This document shows positions 7,920 through 16,371 of a stretch of 64,000 nt of DNA, one piece after another. Origin of the DNA: CAVONB01 sp963697205 (lineage in GTDB: Bacteria > Pseudomonadota > Alphaproteobacteria > Rhizobiales > Hyphomicrobiaceae); the NCBI GenBank assembly GCA_963697205.1, contig CAVONB010000014.1, positions 1 to 64,000 of the forward strand, written 5' to 3'. The notes beneath the pieces are model-generated. The model was not told the origin of the DNA, searched no databases, and saw only the letters and a program-made list of their open reading frames with translations. Made by a program: the position numbers and the translations under genes. Position 1 is the first letter of the stretch. Each line of letters opens with the position of its first letter.

Positions 7920-8143
7920 AGATTATCGTTCGAACGAACTAGAGCCGAATCCAGCCCGGTTCAATCTCCCGAACGCGCAATCCTGTGGATGGCGGGCAGC
8001 AGCGGCGAAAAGATCATGTATGGCTGGCGCCCGGCGCGAGGATGCTCACGGGTTCCCGCAATTGCGAGCATGCACCCGTGAGGCTGGGCAGCCCTTCGCG
8101 GCTCCTTGCTGCTGATGTGACCGCGGAAACGGAACCGACAGAG

Positions 8144-9952
8144 ATGAGAGTTGTTGCGTTCGGTCTACAGCTAGTGCGCGACCTGGTGCGCTCGGCGCCG
8201 CGCAGTATTCTGGCCGTCTCGATGCTGACGATGCTGCGCAGCTTGTCCGAGGGCGTCTCATTCGCGCTGCTGCTGCCTCTTCTGGCTCTTGCGAGCACAT
8301 CGACGCCGGTAACGGGGGACACCGCTCAAACGACGTTCGTGGGACGCCTCGTCTCGTTTGCGGGCACGGAGCATGCCGTCGTCGCGGCCCTTTTGCTGTT
8401 CCTGGCCGTCCTGCTGTCGCGCGCCATCATCGGTTTCGTCCTTATGCGCGTGAAGATCCGCCTGATCTCGGGCTTCGTCGATACGCTCCGACAGCGCGTC
8501 TACACGGCCCATTCGCGCGCAAACTGGCTGTACCTCGCTCGCACGCAACATGCTCATGACGTCTACGCACTGACCGCGCAGACGGACTCGGCGGGCGTCG
8601 GCGGCATGAACGTGATCGACATGGCCGCGACGCTTCTGACCATCTCGGTCGGGATCGGCGTCGCCTTCCTGATCTCGCCGTGCCTGACCTTGGTGGTGCT
8701 TGCGGTCATTTTCATGCTGGTCGTCCCGCTGCTCACCTTCCACAAACGCGCCTTTCAGCAGGGCGTGACCGTCATGCACACGATGCAGCGGCTGCAAGGC
8801 GCGTTGCAGGCGCGGATGTCCGGCCTGAAGCTCGGCAAGGCACTGGCCTGCGAACCGCATCTGGAGCGCCAGTTCGCAAATCTGTCCAGCGCCTACTGCG
8901 ACTCCCTCGTCCGCGCGCGCGACATCAGCAGCAAGGCGAACCTGCTTTATGAAGCCGGTGCGGCGGTGCTGCTCGTCGGCTTGGTATTCGTGATCCATCG
9001 GATGATCGCCATGCCGGTCGCGGAGCTTGGGACGCTGATCATCATTTTCGGGCGGCTCGTGCCGCTGGCCAACGGGGTCGTCAGCCAGACGCGGATGCTG
9101 GCGGCGACACTGCCGGATTATGCCGCCGTGCTCGAAATGGAAACCTCAGCCAATGCGGAGCGGGAGATCCTGCACGAGCAAACGCACCGGTTGACGCTGC
9201 GCAGCGGCCTTGAGTTGCGCAACGTCGGGCTCAAGTATCCCGATGCGACAGACAGTTGGACCCTGCGCGACGTATCGGTGCAACTGGCAGCGGGGACCAT
9301 CGTCGGGATACTCGGGCGTTCGGGCGCGGGAAAATCGTCACTGGCGGATATCATAGGCGGGCTCGTTGTCCCGACGGCCGGTGAGATCCATATCGATGGC
9401 GCGCCACTGCGGCCGGAACAGAGAACCGACTGGCGCGCGTCGATCGCCTATGTGCCGCAGGATGCGCCGCTGTTTCACGACACCATCCGAAACAACCTGC
9501 GGATCTGTGCGCCGGAAGCCAGCGACGACGACATCATGGATTGCCTGCGGACGGTACATGCCGAACAACTCGTGGCGCGCTTGCCCGCTGGACTGGACAC
9601 ACTTGCTGGCGAGCGGGGCACGCGGCTGTCGGGCGGCGAACGACAGCGTCTTCGCCTGGCCAGCGTGCTGTTGCGCAAGCCGGCGTTGCTCATCCTTGAT
9701 GAGGCCACGAATGCGCTCAACCCGGCAGACGAAGCTGCCATTACGGCAGACCTCAGTCGCCTCAAACCGATGACCATCATCGTCATCGCCCACCGTGCGT
9801 CCTCGCTGATGTGGACGGATCGCCTGCTTGTGATCGACGGTGGCCGGATCGTCGACGACGGCCCGACACCGGAGGTCGCCAAACGCAACGAGCGCTTCCT
9901 GGCGCCAGTACCGGAAGATCTGCCGACATCCGATACGGCTTTCGGGCGCTAG
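8144..9952 (+). CDS. lasD: lasso-peptide ABC exporter (fused permease-ATPase, D protein)
   Basis: The roughly 602-residue half-transporter has about six membrane segments in its first 350 residues. A nucleotide-binding domain follows: Walker A GRSGAGKSS near residue 390, signature LSGGERQRL near 494, Walker B ALLILDEATNAL and H-loop IVIAHR. It likely exports the mature lasso peptide and confers self-immunity. It diverges from the peptide operon. The frame is open from a GTG at 7985, but the ATG at 8144 fits the family length and is preferred. The stop codon lies inside a short repeat element. Confidence 0.82.
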   Translation: MRVVAFGLQLVRDLVRSAPRSILAVSMLTMLRSLSEGVSFALLLPLLALASTSTPVTGDTAQTTFVGRLVSFAGTEHAVVAALLLFLAVLLSRAIIGFVLMRVKIRLISGFVDTLRQRVYTAHSRANWLYLARTQHAHDVYALTAQTDSAGVGGMNVIDMAATLLTISVGIGVAFLISPCLTLVVLAVIFMLVVPLLTFHKRAFQQGVTVMHTMQRLQGALQARMSGLKLGKALACEPHLERQFANLSSAYCDSLVRARDISSKANLLYEAGAAVLLVGLVFVIHRMIAMPVAELGTLIIIFGRLVPLANGVVSQTRMLAATLPDYAAVLEMETSANAEREILHEQTHRLTLRSGLELRNVGLKYPDATDSWTLRDVSVQLAAGTIVGILGRSGAGKSSLADIIGGLVVPTAGEIHIDGAPLRPEQRTDWRASIAYVPQDAPLFHDTIRNNLRICAPEASDDDIMDCLRTVHAEQLVARLPAGLDTLAGERGTRLSGGERQRLRLASVLLRKPALLILDEATNALNPADEAAITADLSRLKPMTIIVIAHRASSLMWTDRLLVIDGGRIVDDGPTPEVAKRNERFLAPVPEDLPTSDTAFGR

Positions 9953-10103
9953 AGTGTTTCCGACTTACGTCGAAGCACTCTGTTGTTATTTCGCTCACGG
10001 CGCGCAGCGCCTCCGCGGGGGTGGGCTCTGCGAGACAAAAGGGGGCGGCCGGGCCGCCTTGCGGCCTGTCGGTTTCGATTCCATCAAAGTCTGAAGTGCT
10101 CTA
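9950..10103. repeat. 154-bp intergenic element with inverted ends
   Basis: The element begins TAGAGTGTTTC and ends GAAGTGCTCTA, so its ends are imperfect inverted repeats. The left end is itself a 31-bp imperfect palindrome (9951-9981) centred on ACTTACGT. The middle holds a GC-rich stem around GGGCGGCCGGGCCGCC. No coding is seen. It looks like a small non-autonomous repeat (MITE or REP type), and its left end supplies the TAG stop codon of the ABC exporter gene. Confidence 0.5.
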
Positions 10104-10159
10104 ATGGCCGGGATTGCCATGTGTCGACGGCGCGCACGGCGCATCGCGGCAAGCTTCGT

Positions 10160-10735
10160 TCATGGCGAAGCAACGTCGGGACCGGCGCCTGCGCGGGACT
10201 TATGCGACCGATCGAAATTGCGTGCGATCGCAATCAGGATTGACAGCGCTACCGCCCAGGCCAGCGACACGACCGCGACAGTCGGCAGGGTGGGACCAAC
10301 GATCTGCAGCGCGCCAAGCCTGGCCGCGGCCCAATACGCCAGCGGCGCGCTCAAGGCGCCGAGGATGGCCGCCTTGATCATGGCGCGATGTCCAAGCCAA
10401 CGGCTCAGGGTCGTCATCGTCGCGCCGAATGCCAGCCAGAGGGCGACGATCCAGGCCGGGGCGAGTTCATCGCTGGGCCAAGGCGCGGCATAGCGCAGGA
10501 GACCGGCGGCCACGAACGCGGTTTCCAAGACCACGCCCAGACCGGCGCTGGCGGCAACGAGGACGATCTCGGACCGGGCCAGCCGCTTCAATCCAAGCGT
10601 AACAGCGACGAACACGAGGGCGGCCAAGATACCGGGCCACGCACTTCCGCGCGCCGATGACAAGGCGCACGTGAACCAGACCAGCTGGAAGCCGACCCAC
10701 TCTGCCAAGGGCGCCCAGCGCATAGCGATCCTCAT
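10160..10735 (-). CDS. DUF2878-family membrane protein
   Basis: The 191-residue hydrophobic protein has five or six predicted membrane helices (LAEWVGFQLVWFTCAL, WPGILAALVFVAVTLGL, IVLVAASAGLGVVLETAFVAAGLL, WIVALWLAFGATMTTL, VAVVSLAWAVALSILIAIA). DUF2878 genes often travel with ECF sigma/ChrR, DUF1365 and CFA-like genes, as here. The ATG at 10735 follows AGGAAGG. A sigma-E-type promoter reads into it. Its biochemical role is unknown; a part in membrane-lipid stress is inferred from context. Confidence 0.75.
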   Translation of the reverse strand: MRIAMRWAPLAEWVGFQLVWFTCALSSARGSAWPGILAALVFVAVTLGLKRLARSEIVLVAASAGLGVVLETAFVAAGLLRYAAPWPSDELAPAWIVALWLAFGATMTTLSRWLGHRAMIKAAILGALSAPLAYWAAARLGALQIVGPTLPTVAVVSLAWAVALSILIAIARNFDRSHKSRAGAGPDVASP

Positions 10736-10820
10736 GCCGGGGCCTTCCTGCTGTATCCGGCGCCCTGCCGGACGGTCGAACTGCGGCGTGCACGGCCTGC
10801 CTGTTTGATCCGAATTGTCT

Positions 10821-10848
10821 GCTACGGGGCTCGCGGATCGCCGGATCA
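10821..10848 (-). promoter_or_regulatory. ECF sigma-E-type promoter for the DUF2878 gene
   Basis: On the minus strand TGATCC (10848-10843) is followed by 18 bp and TAGC (10824-10821). The same boxes and spacing occur in the divergent promoter in front of the sigma-factor gene, matching the RpoE/ChrR-type promoter known from Rhodobacter. Confidence 0.55.
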
Positions 10849-10902
10849 CCGGGCGCCGACAGAGTTGCGCGGGCAACGTCGCGGGCCGCCATCGATGTCC
10901 GG

Positions 10903-10932
10903 TGATCCGCCTGCCACGTGCCCGCGTAACCT
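10903..10932 (+). promoter_or_regulatory. autoregulatory ECF sigma-E promoter of rpoE-chrR
   Basis: TGATCC (10903-10908), an 18-bp spacer and TAACCT (10927-10932) lie about 25 bp before the sigma-factor ATG. The boxes fit the known TGATC/TAA pattern of the ChrR-controlled sigma group, implying positive autoregulation. Confidence 0.65.
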
Positions 10933-10954
10933 TGCTTAGAACACTGGAGGAGCT

Positions 10955-11557
10955 ATGTTGCAGTCCACAATCGCAGTCCGGCCCGTCGGCTGGCCCATGC
11001 GGCGACCTCCCAGGGAAGCTATGTCCGATCTGTTGACCCGGATTGCGACGGATCGCAGTCACGATGCGTTCCGGCGACTGTTTACCGAGTATGGACCCAA
11101 GGTTCGCAACTTCATGGTGCAGCAGGGGGCCGACCCGTCGCTGGCCGAGGAACTGGCACAGGAAACCCTGATCACGGTCTGGCGCAAGGCCGGGCTCTAC
11201 TCGGCGGAAAAAGGCAGCGCGACGACTTGGATCTACACGATCGCGCGTAACCTCAGGGTCGACCACATCCGGCGCCAGCGGGCCTGGCAGGAGCTGACCG
11301 AGGAACACACTGACACTTTGGCTTCCGACGACGCCGCCGCAGACGACGTCGTCGACGAGCGACAGAGGCAGGTTCGGGTGCAGGCGGTTCTGAAGGACCT
11401 GCCGCCTGAGCAGGTCGATGTCGTCACACTCGCCTTCATGGAAGGCCTGTCGCACGGCGAGATCGCCGAGCGACTTTCGCTGCCGCTCGGCACTGTCAAA
11501 TCACGCATCCGCCTCGCTTATCAGAAGCTACGGACGGCACTCGAGGATCTTCGATGA
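10955..11557 (+). CDS. rpoE: ECF RNA polymerase sigma factor, RpoE/ChrR-associated
   Basis: The 200-residue protein has sigma region 2 (FRRLFTEYGPKVRNFMVQQGADPSLAEELAQETLITVWRK, then WIYTIARNLRVDHIRRQR) and region 4 (LKDLPPEQVDVVTLAFMEGLSHGEIAERLSLPLGTVKSRIRLAYQKL). The first ATG (10955) has GGAGGAGC just upstream; an internal ATG at 11021 is the more typical family start. It overlaps the ChrR gene by 4 bp. In Rhodobacter this pair answers singlet oxygen and organic peroxides. Confidence 0.9.
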   Translation: MLQSTIAVRPVGWPMRRPPREAMSDLLTRIATDRSHDAFRRLFTEYGPKVRNFMVQQGADPSLAEELAQETLITVWRKAGLYSAEKGSATTWIYTIARNLRVDHIRRQRAWQELTEEHTDTLASDDAAADDVVDERQRQVRVQAVLKDLPPEQVDVVTLAFMEGLSHGEIAERLSLPLGTVKSRIRLAYQKLRTALEDLR

Positions 11558-12207
11558 GCAGCTCCATTCACCACCATCCCGACAGCGCGACGCTGATGAG
11601 CTACGCGGCTGCGACGCTGCCGGAATCCCTTTGCGCCATCGTGGCGGCGCATGTTTCGATGTGTCCGCAATGCCGTGCAGAGGTTTCCGACATGGAGCTG
11701 CTGGGCGCGGCCGTCATGCTGGGCGCGCCCGTGCGCGATGGCAAGTCCGCCGTTTCGCTGCCGCCGCGTCCCGCCGATCGGCGGGTCGACAAGGCGCGCC
11801 AAGTTGCGCCTCGGGCTCGAGACGGATTGCCCGGACCGATCGCTGCCGCCTATGGGTTGTCATTCGACACCATCCCGTGGAAGCGGCTTGGCCCGGGTGT
11901 GTGGCATCACCGGCTGGCGCTACGCGAGGAGACGGCCGGCGATCTCAGGCTGTTGCGCATCGCGCCCGGGCGTACGATGCCCGACCACGGTCATGGCGGC
12001 GCGGAGCTGACGCTGGTGCTGCAGGGCTCCTACAGCGACGTCACCGGCCAGTACCGCCGGGGCGACGTGCAGGACGTCGACGAGGATATCGAGCATCAGC
12101 CGGTCGTCAGCGATGACGGTGCGTGCGTGTGCCTGATCGCAAGCGAGCATCCCGCGCGCTTCAAGAGTCTGGTCGGGCGGCTGCTGCAGCCGTGGACCGG
12201 GCTGTAG
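11554..12207 (+). CDS. chrR: ChrR-type zinc anti-sigma factor with cupin domain
   Basis: The 217-residue protein has an N-terminal zinc anti-sigma domain (AHVSMCPQC, residues about 31-39) that binds the sigma factor. The C-terminal ChrR cupin has metal-ligand candidates in DHGHGGAELTLVLQG (about residues 143-160). It overlaps rpoE by ATGA and so is translated with it. By analogy with Rhodobacter, it is degraded when singlet oxygen appears, releasing the sigma factor. Confidence 0.9.
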   Translation: MSSSIHHHPDSATLMSYAAATLPESLCAIVAAHVSMCPQCRAEVSDMELLGAAVMLGAPVRDGKSAVSLPPRPADRRVDKARQVAPRARDGLPGPIAAAYGLSFDTIPWKRLGPGVWHHRLALREETAGDLRLLRIAPGRTMPDHGHGGAELTLVLQGSYSDVTGQYRRGDVQDVDEDIEHQPVVSDDGACVCLIASEHPARFKSLVGRLLQPWTGL

Positions 12208-12226
12208 ACAGAGGACGATACGCGCT

Positions 12227-12970
12227 GTGTCCTTGCCCTGGAAAACGGTGTGGATTACCGGGGCGAGTACCGGAATTGGCCGGGAACTCGCCATTCGGCT
12301 CGCCGCACAGGGCGTGCGGGTGGCAGCCTCGGCGCGGTCCGCCGACAAGCTGCAAGAGCTCGCTGCGGCGCACGCGGGCATTTTGGCCGTGCCCGTCGAC
12401 GTAACAGACCGCGAAGCGATGGCGGCCGCTCATCGTCGGATCGTCGACACGATCGGTTTCATCGATCTGGCGATCATGAACGCCGGCGTGTGGCATCCCA
12501 TGAAGGCCGTTGACTTCGATGCCGGGCGCGCGGCGTCATCGATGGGGGTCAACTATCTAGGCATCGCTCACGCCATCGAGCCGCTGATTCCCGCCATGCG
12601 GGAAGCGGGTAAAGGGCAGTTGGGGCTGGTTGCATCTGTCGCCGGTTATCGCGGGCTGCCCAAGGCTGCCGCCTACGCGCCGAGCAAGGCGGCCGTCATC
12701 AGTCTTGCGGAAGTGCTGCGCCTGGAGCTCCAGCGCCACAACATCGTTGTCAGCCTGATCAACCCCGGCTTCGTCGATACGCCGATGACGGCGGTAAACG
12801 ACTTTCCTATGCCCTACATCATGTCGACCGAGGATGCCGCGGATCGGATCCTGAAGGGCCTGCGGCGTGGCGACTTCGAGATCGCGTTCCCGTGGAAGCT
12901 CGTTGCGATGCTGAAATTCCTGCGCATGGCGCCGAACTGGCTTTATCTGCGGCTCGCCGGTCGCCTGTAG
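12227..12970 (+). CDS. short-chain dehydrogenase/reductase of the sigma-E regulon
   Basis: The 247-residue SDR has the cofactor motif TGASTGIG near its N-terminus, NAG in strand 4 and the catalytic Ser...Tyr-x-x-x-Lys (SVAGYRGLPKAAAYAPSK). It starts at a GTG 19 bp after chrR, with AGAGGA upstream, and is probably cotranscribed. SDRs recur in this gene set and may act on an oxidised lipid. The substrate is unknown. Confidence 0.82.
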   Translation: MSLPWKTVWITGASTGIGRELAIRLAAQGVRVAASARSADKLQELAAAHAGILAVPVDVTDREAMAAAHRRIVDTIGFIDLAIMNAGVWHPMKAVDFDAGRAASSMGVNYLGIAHAIEPLIPAMREAGKGQLGLVASVAGYRGLPKAAAYAPSKAAVISLAEVLRLELQRHNIVVSLINPGFVDTPMTAVNDFPMPYIMSTEDAADRILKGLRRGDFEIAFPWKLVAMLKFLRMAPNWLYLRLAGRL

Positions 12971-12984
12971 CGGCGCGGCGTTCG

Positions 12985-14241
12985 CTATGCCGGCTTGCGC
13001 ATGCGGTAGAGGCCCACATCGATCAGGCCGCTCTCAAAGCCGACCTCGCAGTACGTCAGGTAGTACAGCCACATCCTGCGGAATCGCTCGTCGAACCCCA
13101 AAGCGGCTATCTGCGGCCACGCCGCCTCGAAGCGGCGACGCCACTCAATCAGCGTCCTCACGTAGGACTTGCCGAATTGCTCCACGACCTCGAATGAGAG
13201 GCCTGCGTCATGAGCGCGATGGCGCATCAGGTCCACCGTCGGCAACATACCGCCGGGGAAGATGTAGCGTTGAATGAAATCGGGGTTCTGCCGGTAGGGC
13301 TCGAAGCCGTCCTCGTGGATCGTGATCGCCTGGATGACGGCGACGCCCTGCGGATTGAGACGGTCGGCAATGGTATTGAAGAACACCGGCCAATGATCCT
13401 CGCCGACGGCCTCGATCATCTCGATGGAGACTAGGCGGTCGAACGATCCGCGCGTGTCGCGATAGTCCTCAAAGGCGATGGCGACCTGATCCGACAGACC
13501 GGCCTCGGCGATCCGCGCGCGTGCTTCGCCCAACTGCTGCTCGGAGATGGTGATCGCGCCGACATCCGCGCCGCTCAGCGCCAGCCGCTCGGCAAGGGCG
13601 CCCCAGCCGCAACCTATCTCCAGGACCTTCGAGCCACGATCGAGCTCCAATGCGGCGACAACGCGATCGAGCTTGATCTGCTGCGCCTCTTCCAGGGTCT
13701 CACGGCCGCCTGGGAAGATCGCACTGGAATACGACAGGCTCCGGTCGAGCCACAGCCGGTAGAAGGCGTTTCCGAGGTCATAGTGGTCCGCGATATTGCG
13801 GCGGCTGCCCGAGCGCGTGTTGCGACGACCGACATGAAAGCGGCGGTCGCGCCGGCGCGTCGCATTGAACCGCGGGAGGGTGCGCGTGATCGCCGGCTCG
13901 TTGGCGTAGTACAGCTCGAACAGAGCGCGCAAATCGTCCGTGTCGAAGTCGCCGTCCATGTAGCTCTCGGCAAAGCCGAGAGCGCCGCGCCGCGCGATCT
14001 TCCAGGCCATGGCATAGGACGACACGGACATTTGCGCTTCCACCGCGGCCCCCGGCGCGCCGACGACTGCGGTGCGGCCCGACGGCAACGTCAGGCGCAA
14101 TCGGCCGATGCCGTGGCGCCTGAGCACCACATCGATCGACTTCAAAAGGAGCGAGTTGCCAGCGGTCTGGTGCGCGCGGCGGCTCGCCGGAGCGGAGGCA
14201 GCGGTCGGGGCAGAAACAGCATCATCATGCATGACGGGCAT
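12985..14241 (-). CDS. cyclopropane-fatty-acyl-phospholipid synthase-family methyltransferase
   Basis: The protein of about 418 residues belongs to the CFA synthase family: SAM motif KVLEIGCGWGALAERLA, a preceding HYDLGNAFYRLWLDRSLSYSSAIF block and the conserved ISEQQL, YIFPGGMLP and RRF segments. It would transfer a methyl(ene) group to an unsaturated acyl chain of membrane phospholipids. In Rhodobacter a CFA-like enzyme of the sigma-E regulon takes part in methylated furan fatty acid synthesis, so that role is possible here. The ATG at 14241 overlaps the end of the DUF1365 gene; the longer frame begins with TTG. Confidence 0.87.
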   Translation of the reverse strand: MPVMHDDAVSAPTAASAPASRRAHQTAGNSLLLKSIDVVLRRHGIGRLRLTLPSGRTAVVGAPGAAVEAQMSVSSYAMAWKIARRGALGFAESYMDGDFDTDDLRALFELYYANEPAITRTLPRFNATRRRDRRFHVGRRNTRSGSRRNIADHYDLGNAFYRLWLDRSLSYSSAIFPGGRETLEEAQQIKLDRVVAALELDRGSKVLEIGCGWGALAERLALSGADVGAITISEQQLGEARARIAEAGLSDQVAIAFEDYRDTRGSFDRLVSIEMIEAVGEDHWPVFFNTIADRLNPQGVAVIQAITIHEDGFEPYRQNPDFIQRYIFPGGMLPTVDLMRHRAHDAGLSFEVVEQFGKSYVRTLIEWRRRFEAAWPQIAALGFDERFRRMWLYYLTYCEVGFESGLIDVGLYRMRKPA

Positions 14242-15022
14242 CTCGCAGTGGTCGCTCGACAATGGTGAAAGAATAGTCCGGAGAAGCGTGCCGGGTCACG
14301 AGGGGCACGCCCTTCAGCCAGAGCCTTGCCGCTTCGTAGTGGATCCCCGCGATGACTTTCAGCGTCATCAATGGGTAGCGGACCATGAGGCCGGCAATCG
14401 TGCGGTCGGACAGGAGACGGCGGCGGCCCTGGAAGTGGGTCTTGAGGACCGGCCGGCCATCTTCGCGAAAGTTGACGCCCACGACGGCGCGCTCGCACGG
14501 TGCGATGCCGTGAAAGCCGTAGCTTCCCGAGGCACCGGTGAAGGGCGAAACGTACATTTCCTTGTCGCAGCTCTGAGCGATCCGATCGCCGGCGCCGTCG
14601 ACTGGAATGACGTAGCTCTTGCGTTCCCCGAAGGTGTTGGTCACTTCGTAGATCACCGCACCCAGCACGCCGTCTTCGTCATGGCAGAAGTAGACGGAGA
14701 GCGGATTGAAGACAAACCCGATGATACGCGGATAGCAGACAATCTGGATGCGTGCGCCAAAAGCCGACAGGTCGGCGCCGTCGAGGATGGCGCGGGCCTT
14801 GAGCGCGACGCTCGCCGTGCCGGGTGCTCCGACATCGGCATCGTTGAAGCCAAGCAGATTAAATCGTCCGCGCGAGAAAAAGCGCAACCGGCGGTCAAGC
14901 TCGTCGATCTCGTCGACGTCGAGACACAGCGTGAAGACGCGGTAGGCGAACGCATGGGGCTTCGGGCTCAAGCGCTTGTGAACGACGCGGCCCTCGTAGA
15001 TGCAGGATGCGAACGTGCTCAT
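14225..15022 (-). CDS. DUF1365 family protein
   Basis: The 265-residue protein shows the DUF1365 pattern: SCIYEGRVVHKRLSPKPHAFAYRVF at the start, then FNPLSVYFCHD, EVTNTFGERKSY, KEMYVSPF and a final MTLKVIAGIHYEAARLWLKGVPL. DUF1365 is nearly always found with CFA-like and FAD amine-oxidase-like genes. The ATG at 15022 overlaps the stop of the FAD gene (ATGA), fixing the start. No reaction is established for the family in this setting. Confidence 0.85.
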   Translation of the reverse strand: MSTFASCIYEGRVVHKRLSPKPHAFAYRVFTLCLDVDEIDELDRRLRFFSRGRFNLLGFNDADVGAPGTASVALKARAILDGADLSAFGARIQIVCYPRIIGFVFNPLSVYFCHDEDGVLGAVIYEVTNTFGERKSYVIPVDGAGDRIAQSCDKEMYVSPFTGASGSYGFHGIAPCERAVVGVNFREDGRPVLKTHFQGRRRLLSDRTIAGLMVRYPLMTLKVIAGIHYEAARLWLKGVPLVTRHASPDYSFTIVERPLRDARHA

Positions 15023-16371
15023 TCCGCGGCCTCGCGTAAGTCCGCCGACGGCCCAGCGCCGGGCGGGCGCAGGTAGATGCGCCCCGACGGGTCCGGCACG
15101 ATCCAAGGGCGGGCGACGCCGCCGAGGTCCTCGGCGACTGCCAGACCGGCCTGCAGGCCATCCTCATGGAAACCGTAGCCGAAGTAGCTGCCACAAAACC
15201 ACGTCCGGCGTCGCCGTTGAAGCCGCCATAGATCGTGTTGCGCGCTCATCGCGGAGGCGTCGAACATGGGGTGGGCATAATCGAACCCGGCAACGACGCG
15301 GTCCGCAGGAACCTCGTGCATGGGGTTCAGCGTGACGAACACGTCCGATCCCGCGTTCCCCAATGGCTGCAGGCTGTTCATCCAGTAAGTGACGGAGAGC
15401 CGCTGGTCGATGCCCTGCCGCTCGCCCAGATAGTTCCAGCTCGACCAGAGGCGCCGGCGCTTGGGCATGAAGCTGGGATCGGTGTGCAGGACGGCGCGAT
15501 TGCTCACATAGCGGAAGGCCCCGAGCAAGCCGCGCTCCTCGTGATCGGGATCAGCGAGCAGCCGCAGGGCGTCGTCGGCATGAGTCGCGATAACGCAGGC
15601 ATCGAAATCATGCCGGGCGCGCGCGGTGGTCACGGTCACGCCCGCGCCGGTCCGCTCGATGCGCACGGCCGGCTCGCCGAGCCGCACCTCACCGTCGAAG
15701 TCGTCCAACAGACGGCGCACGTACTCGCGGCTGCCGCCGACCACCGTGCGCCATTGCGGCCGGTCGTTGACCTGCAACAACCCGTGGTTCTGAAAGAAGC
15801 GCACGAAGGCTGCGAGAGGAAAGTCGAGGACGTCGCACGAGGGCGTCGACCAGATGGCGGCGGCCATGGGCAGAATGTGGCGCGACACGAAGGCGTCGGA
15901 GTATCCCGCCCGGGCTAGATACGCGCCAAGGGTCAAGTCCGGCTCGGACCGGCCAAGACAGCTGTCGCCCGCTTCGCGAAAGAAGCGGAGCAAATCACGG
16001 ATCATGCGCCAGTGCGACGGGCGAAAGGCGTTGGAGGGCTGGCCGAAGAGCGTCGCCAGGCCGTTACCGGAATACTCGTAGGCGCCGCGATCGAGAGAGA
16101 CTGCAAAGCTCATGTTGGTCGGCGCCGTGGGGACGTCGAGATGGTCGAAGAGAGCGATCAAGTTCGGGTAGCTGGCGGTATTGTAGACGATGAATCCTGT
16201 GTCGACCGGCACGGACCGGTTGGCCGCGAGCACGTCGACAGTGTTGCTGTGCCCGCCCAGGCGCGGCTCGCCTTCGAACAGGACGACATCGTGGCGCTTT
16301 GCCAGCAACCAGGCTGCCGACAGTCCGGAAATTCCGCTGCCGACGACGGCAACAGTGCTGCGTGCACCCAT
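15019..16371 (-). CDS. FAD/NAD(P)-binding amine-oxidase-like protein
   Basis: The roughly 450-residue flavoprotein has an N-terminal dinucleotide motif VAVVGSGISGLSAAWLLAKRHDVVLFEGEPRLGGHSNT, and a C-terminal FAD-contacting segment TWFCGSYFGYGFHEDGLQAGLAVAEDL. It is first in the three-gene operon FAD protein-DUF1365-CFA methyltransferase, with 4-bp and 17-bp overlaps. It may desaturate or oxidise acyl chains handled by the methyltransferase, which is inferred. The ATG at 16371 is preferred to a TTG at 16398. Confidence 0.83.
   Translation of the reverse strand: MGARSTVAVVGSGISGLSAAWLLAKRHDVVLFEGEPRLGGHSNTVDVLAANRSVPVDTGFIVYNTASYPNLIALFDHLDVPTAPTNMSFAVSLDRGAYEYSGNGLATLFGQPSNAFRPSHWRMIRDLLRFFREAGDSCLGRSEPDLTLGAYLARAGYSDAFVSRHILPMAAAIWSTPSCDVLDFPLAAFVRFFQNHGLLQVNDRPQWRTVVGGSREYVRRLLDDFDGEVRLGEPAVRIERTGAGVTVTTARARHDFDACVIATHADDALRLLADPDHEERGLLGAFRYVSNRAVLHTDPSFMPKRRRLWSSWNYLGERQGIDQRLSVTYWMNSLQPLGNAGSDVFVTLNPMHEVPADRVVAGFDYAHPMFDASAMSAQHDLWRLQRRRRTWFCGSYFGYGFHEDGLQAGLAVAEDLGGVARPWIVPDPSGRIYLRPPGAGPSADLREAAE

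Noticed and set aside
10736..11455. N-terminal extension of the DUF2878 frame across the sigma-factor gene
   Set aside because: It is antisense to rpoE and lacks likeness; the ATG at 10735 has a good ribosome-binding site.
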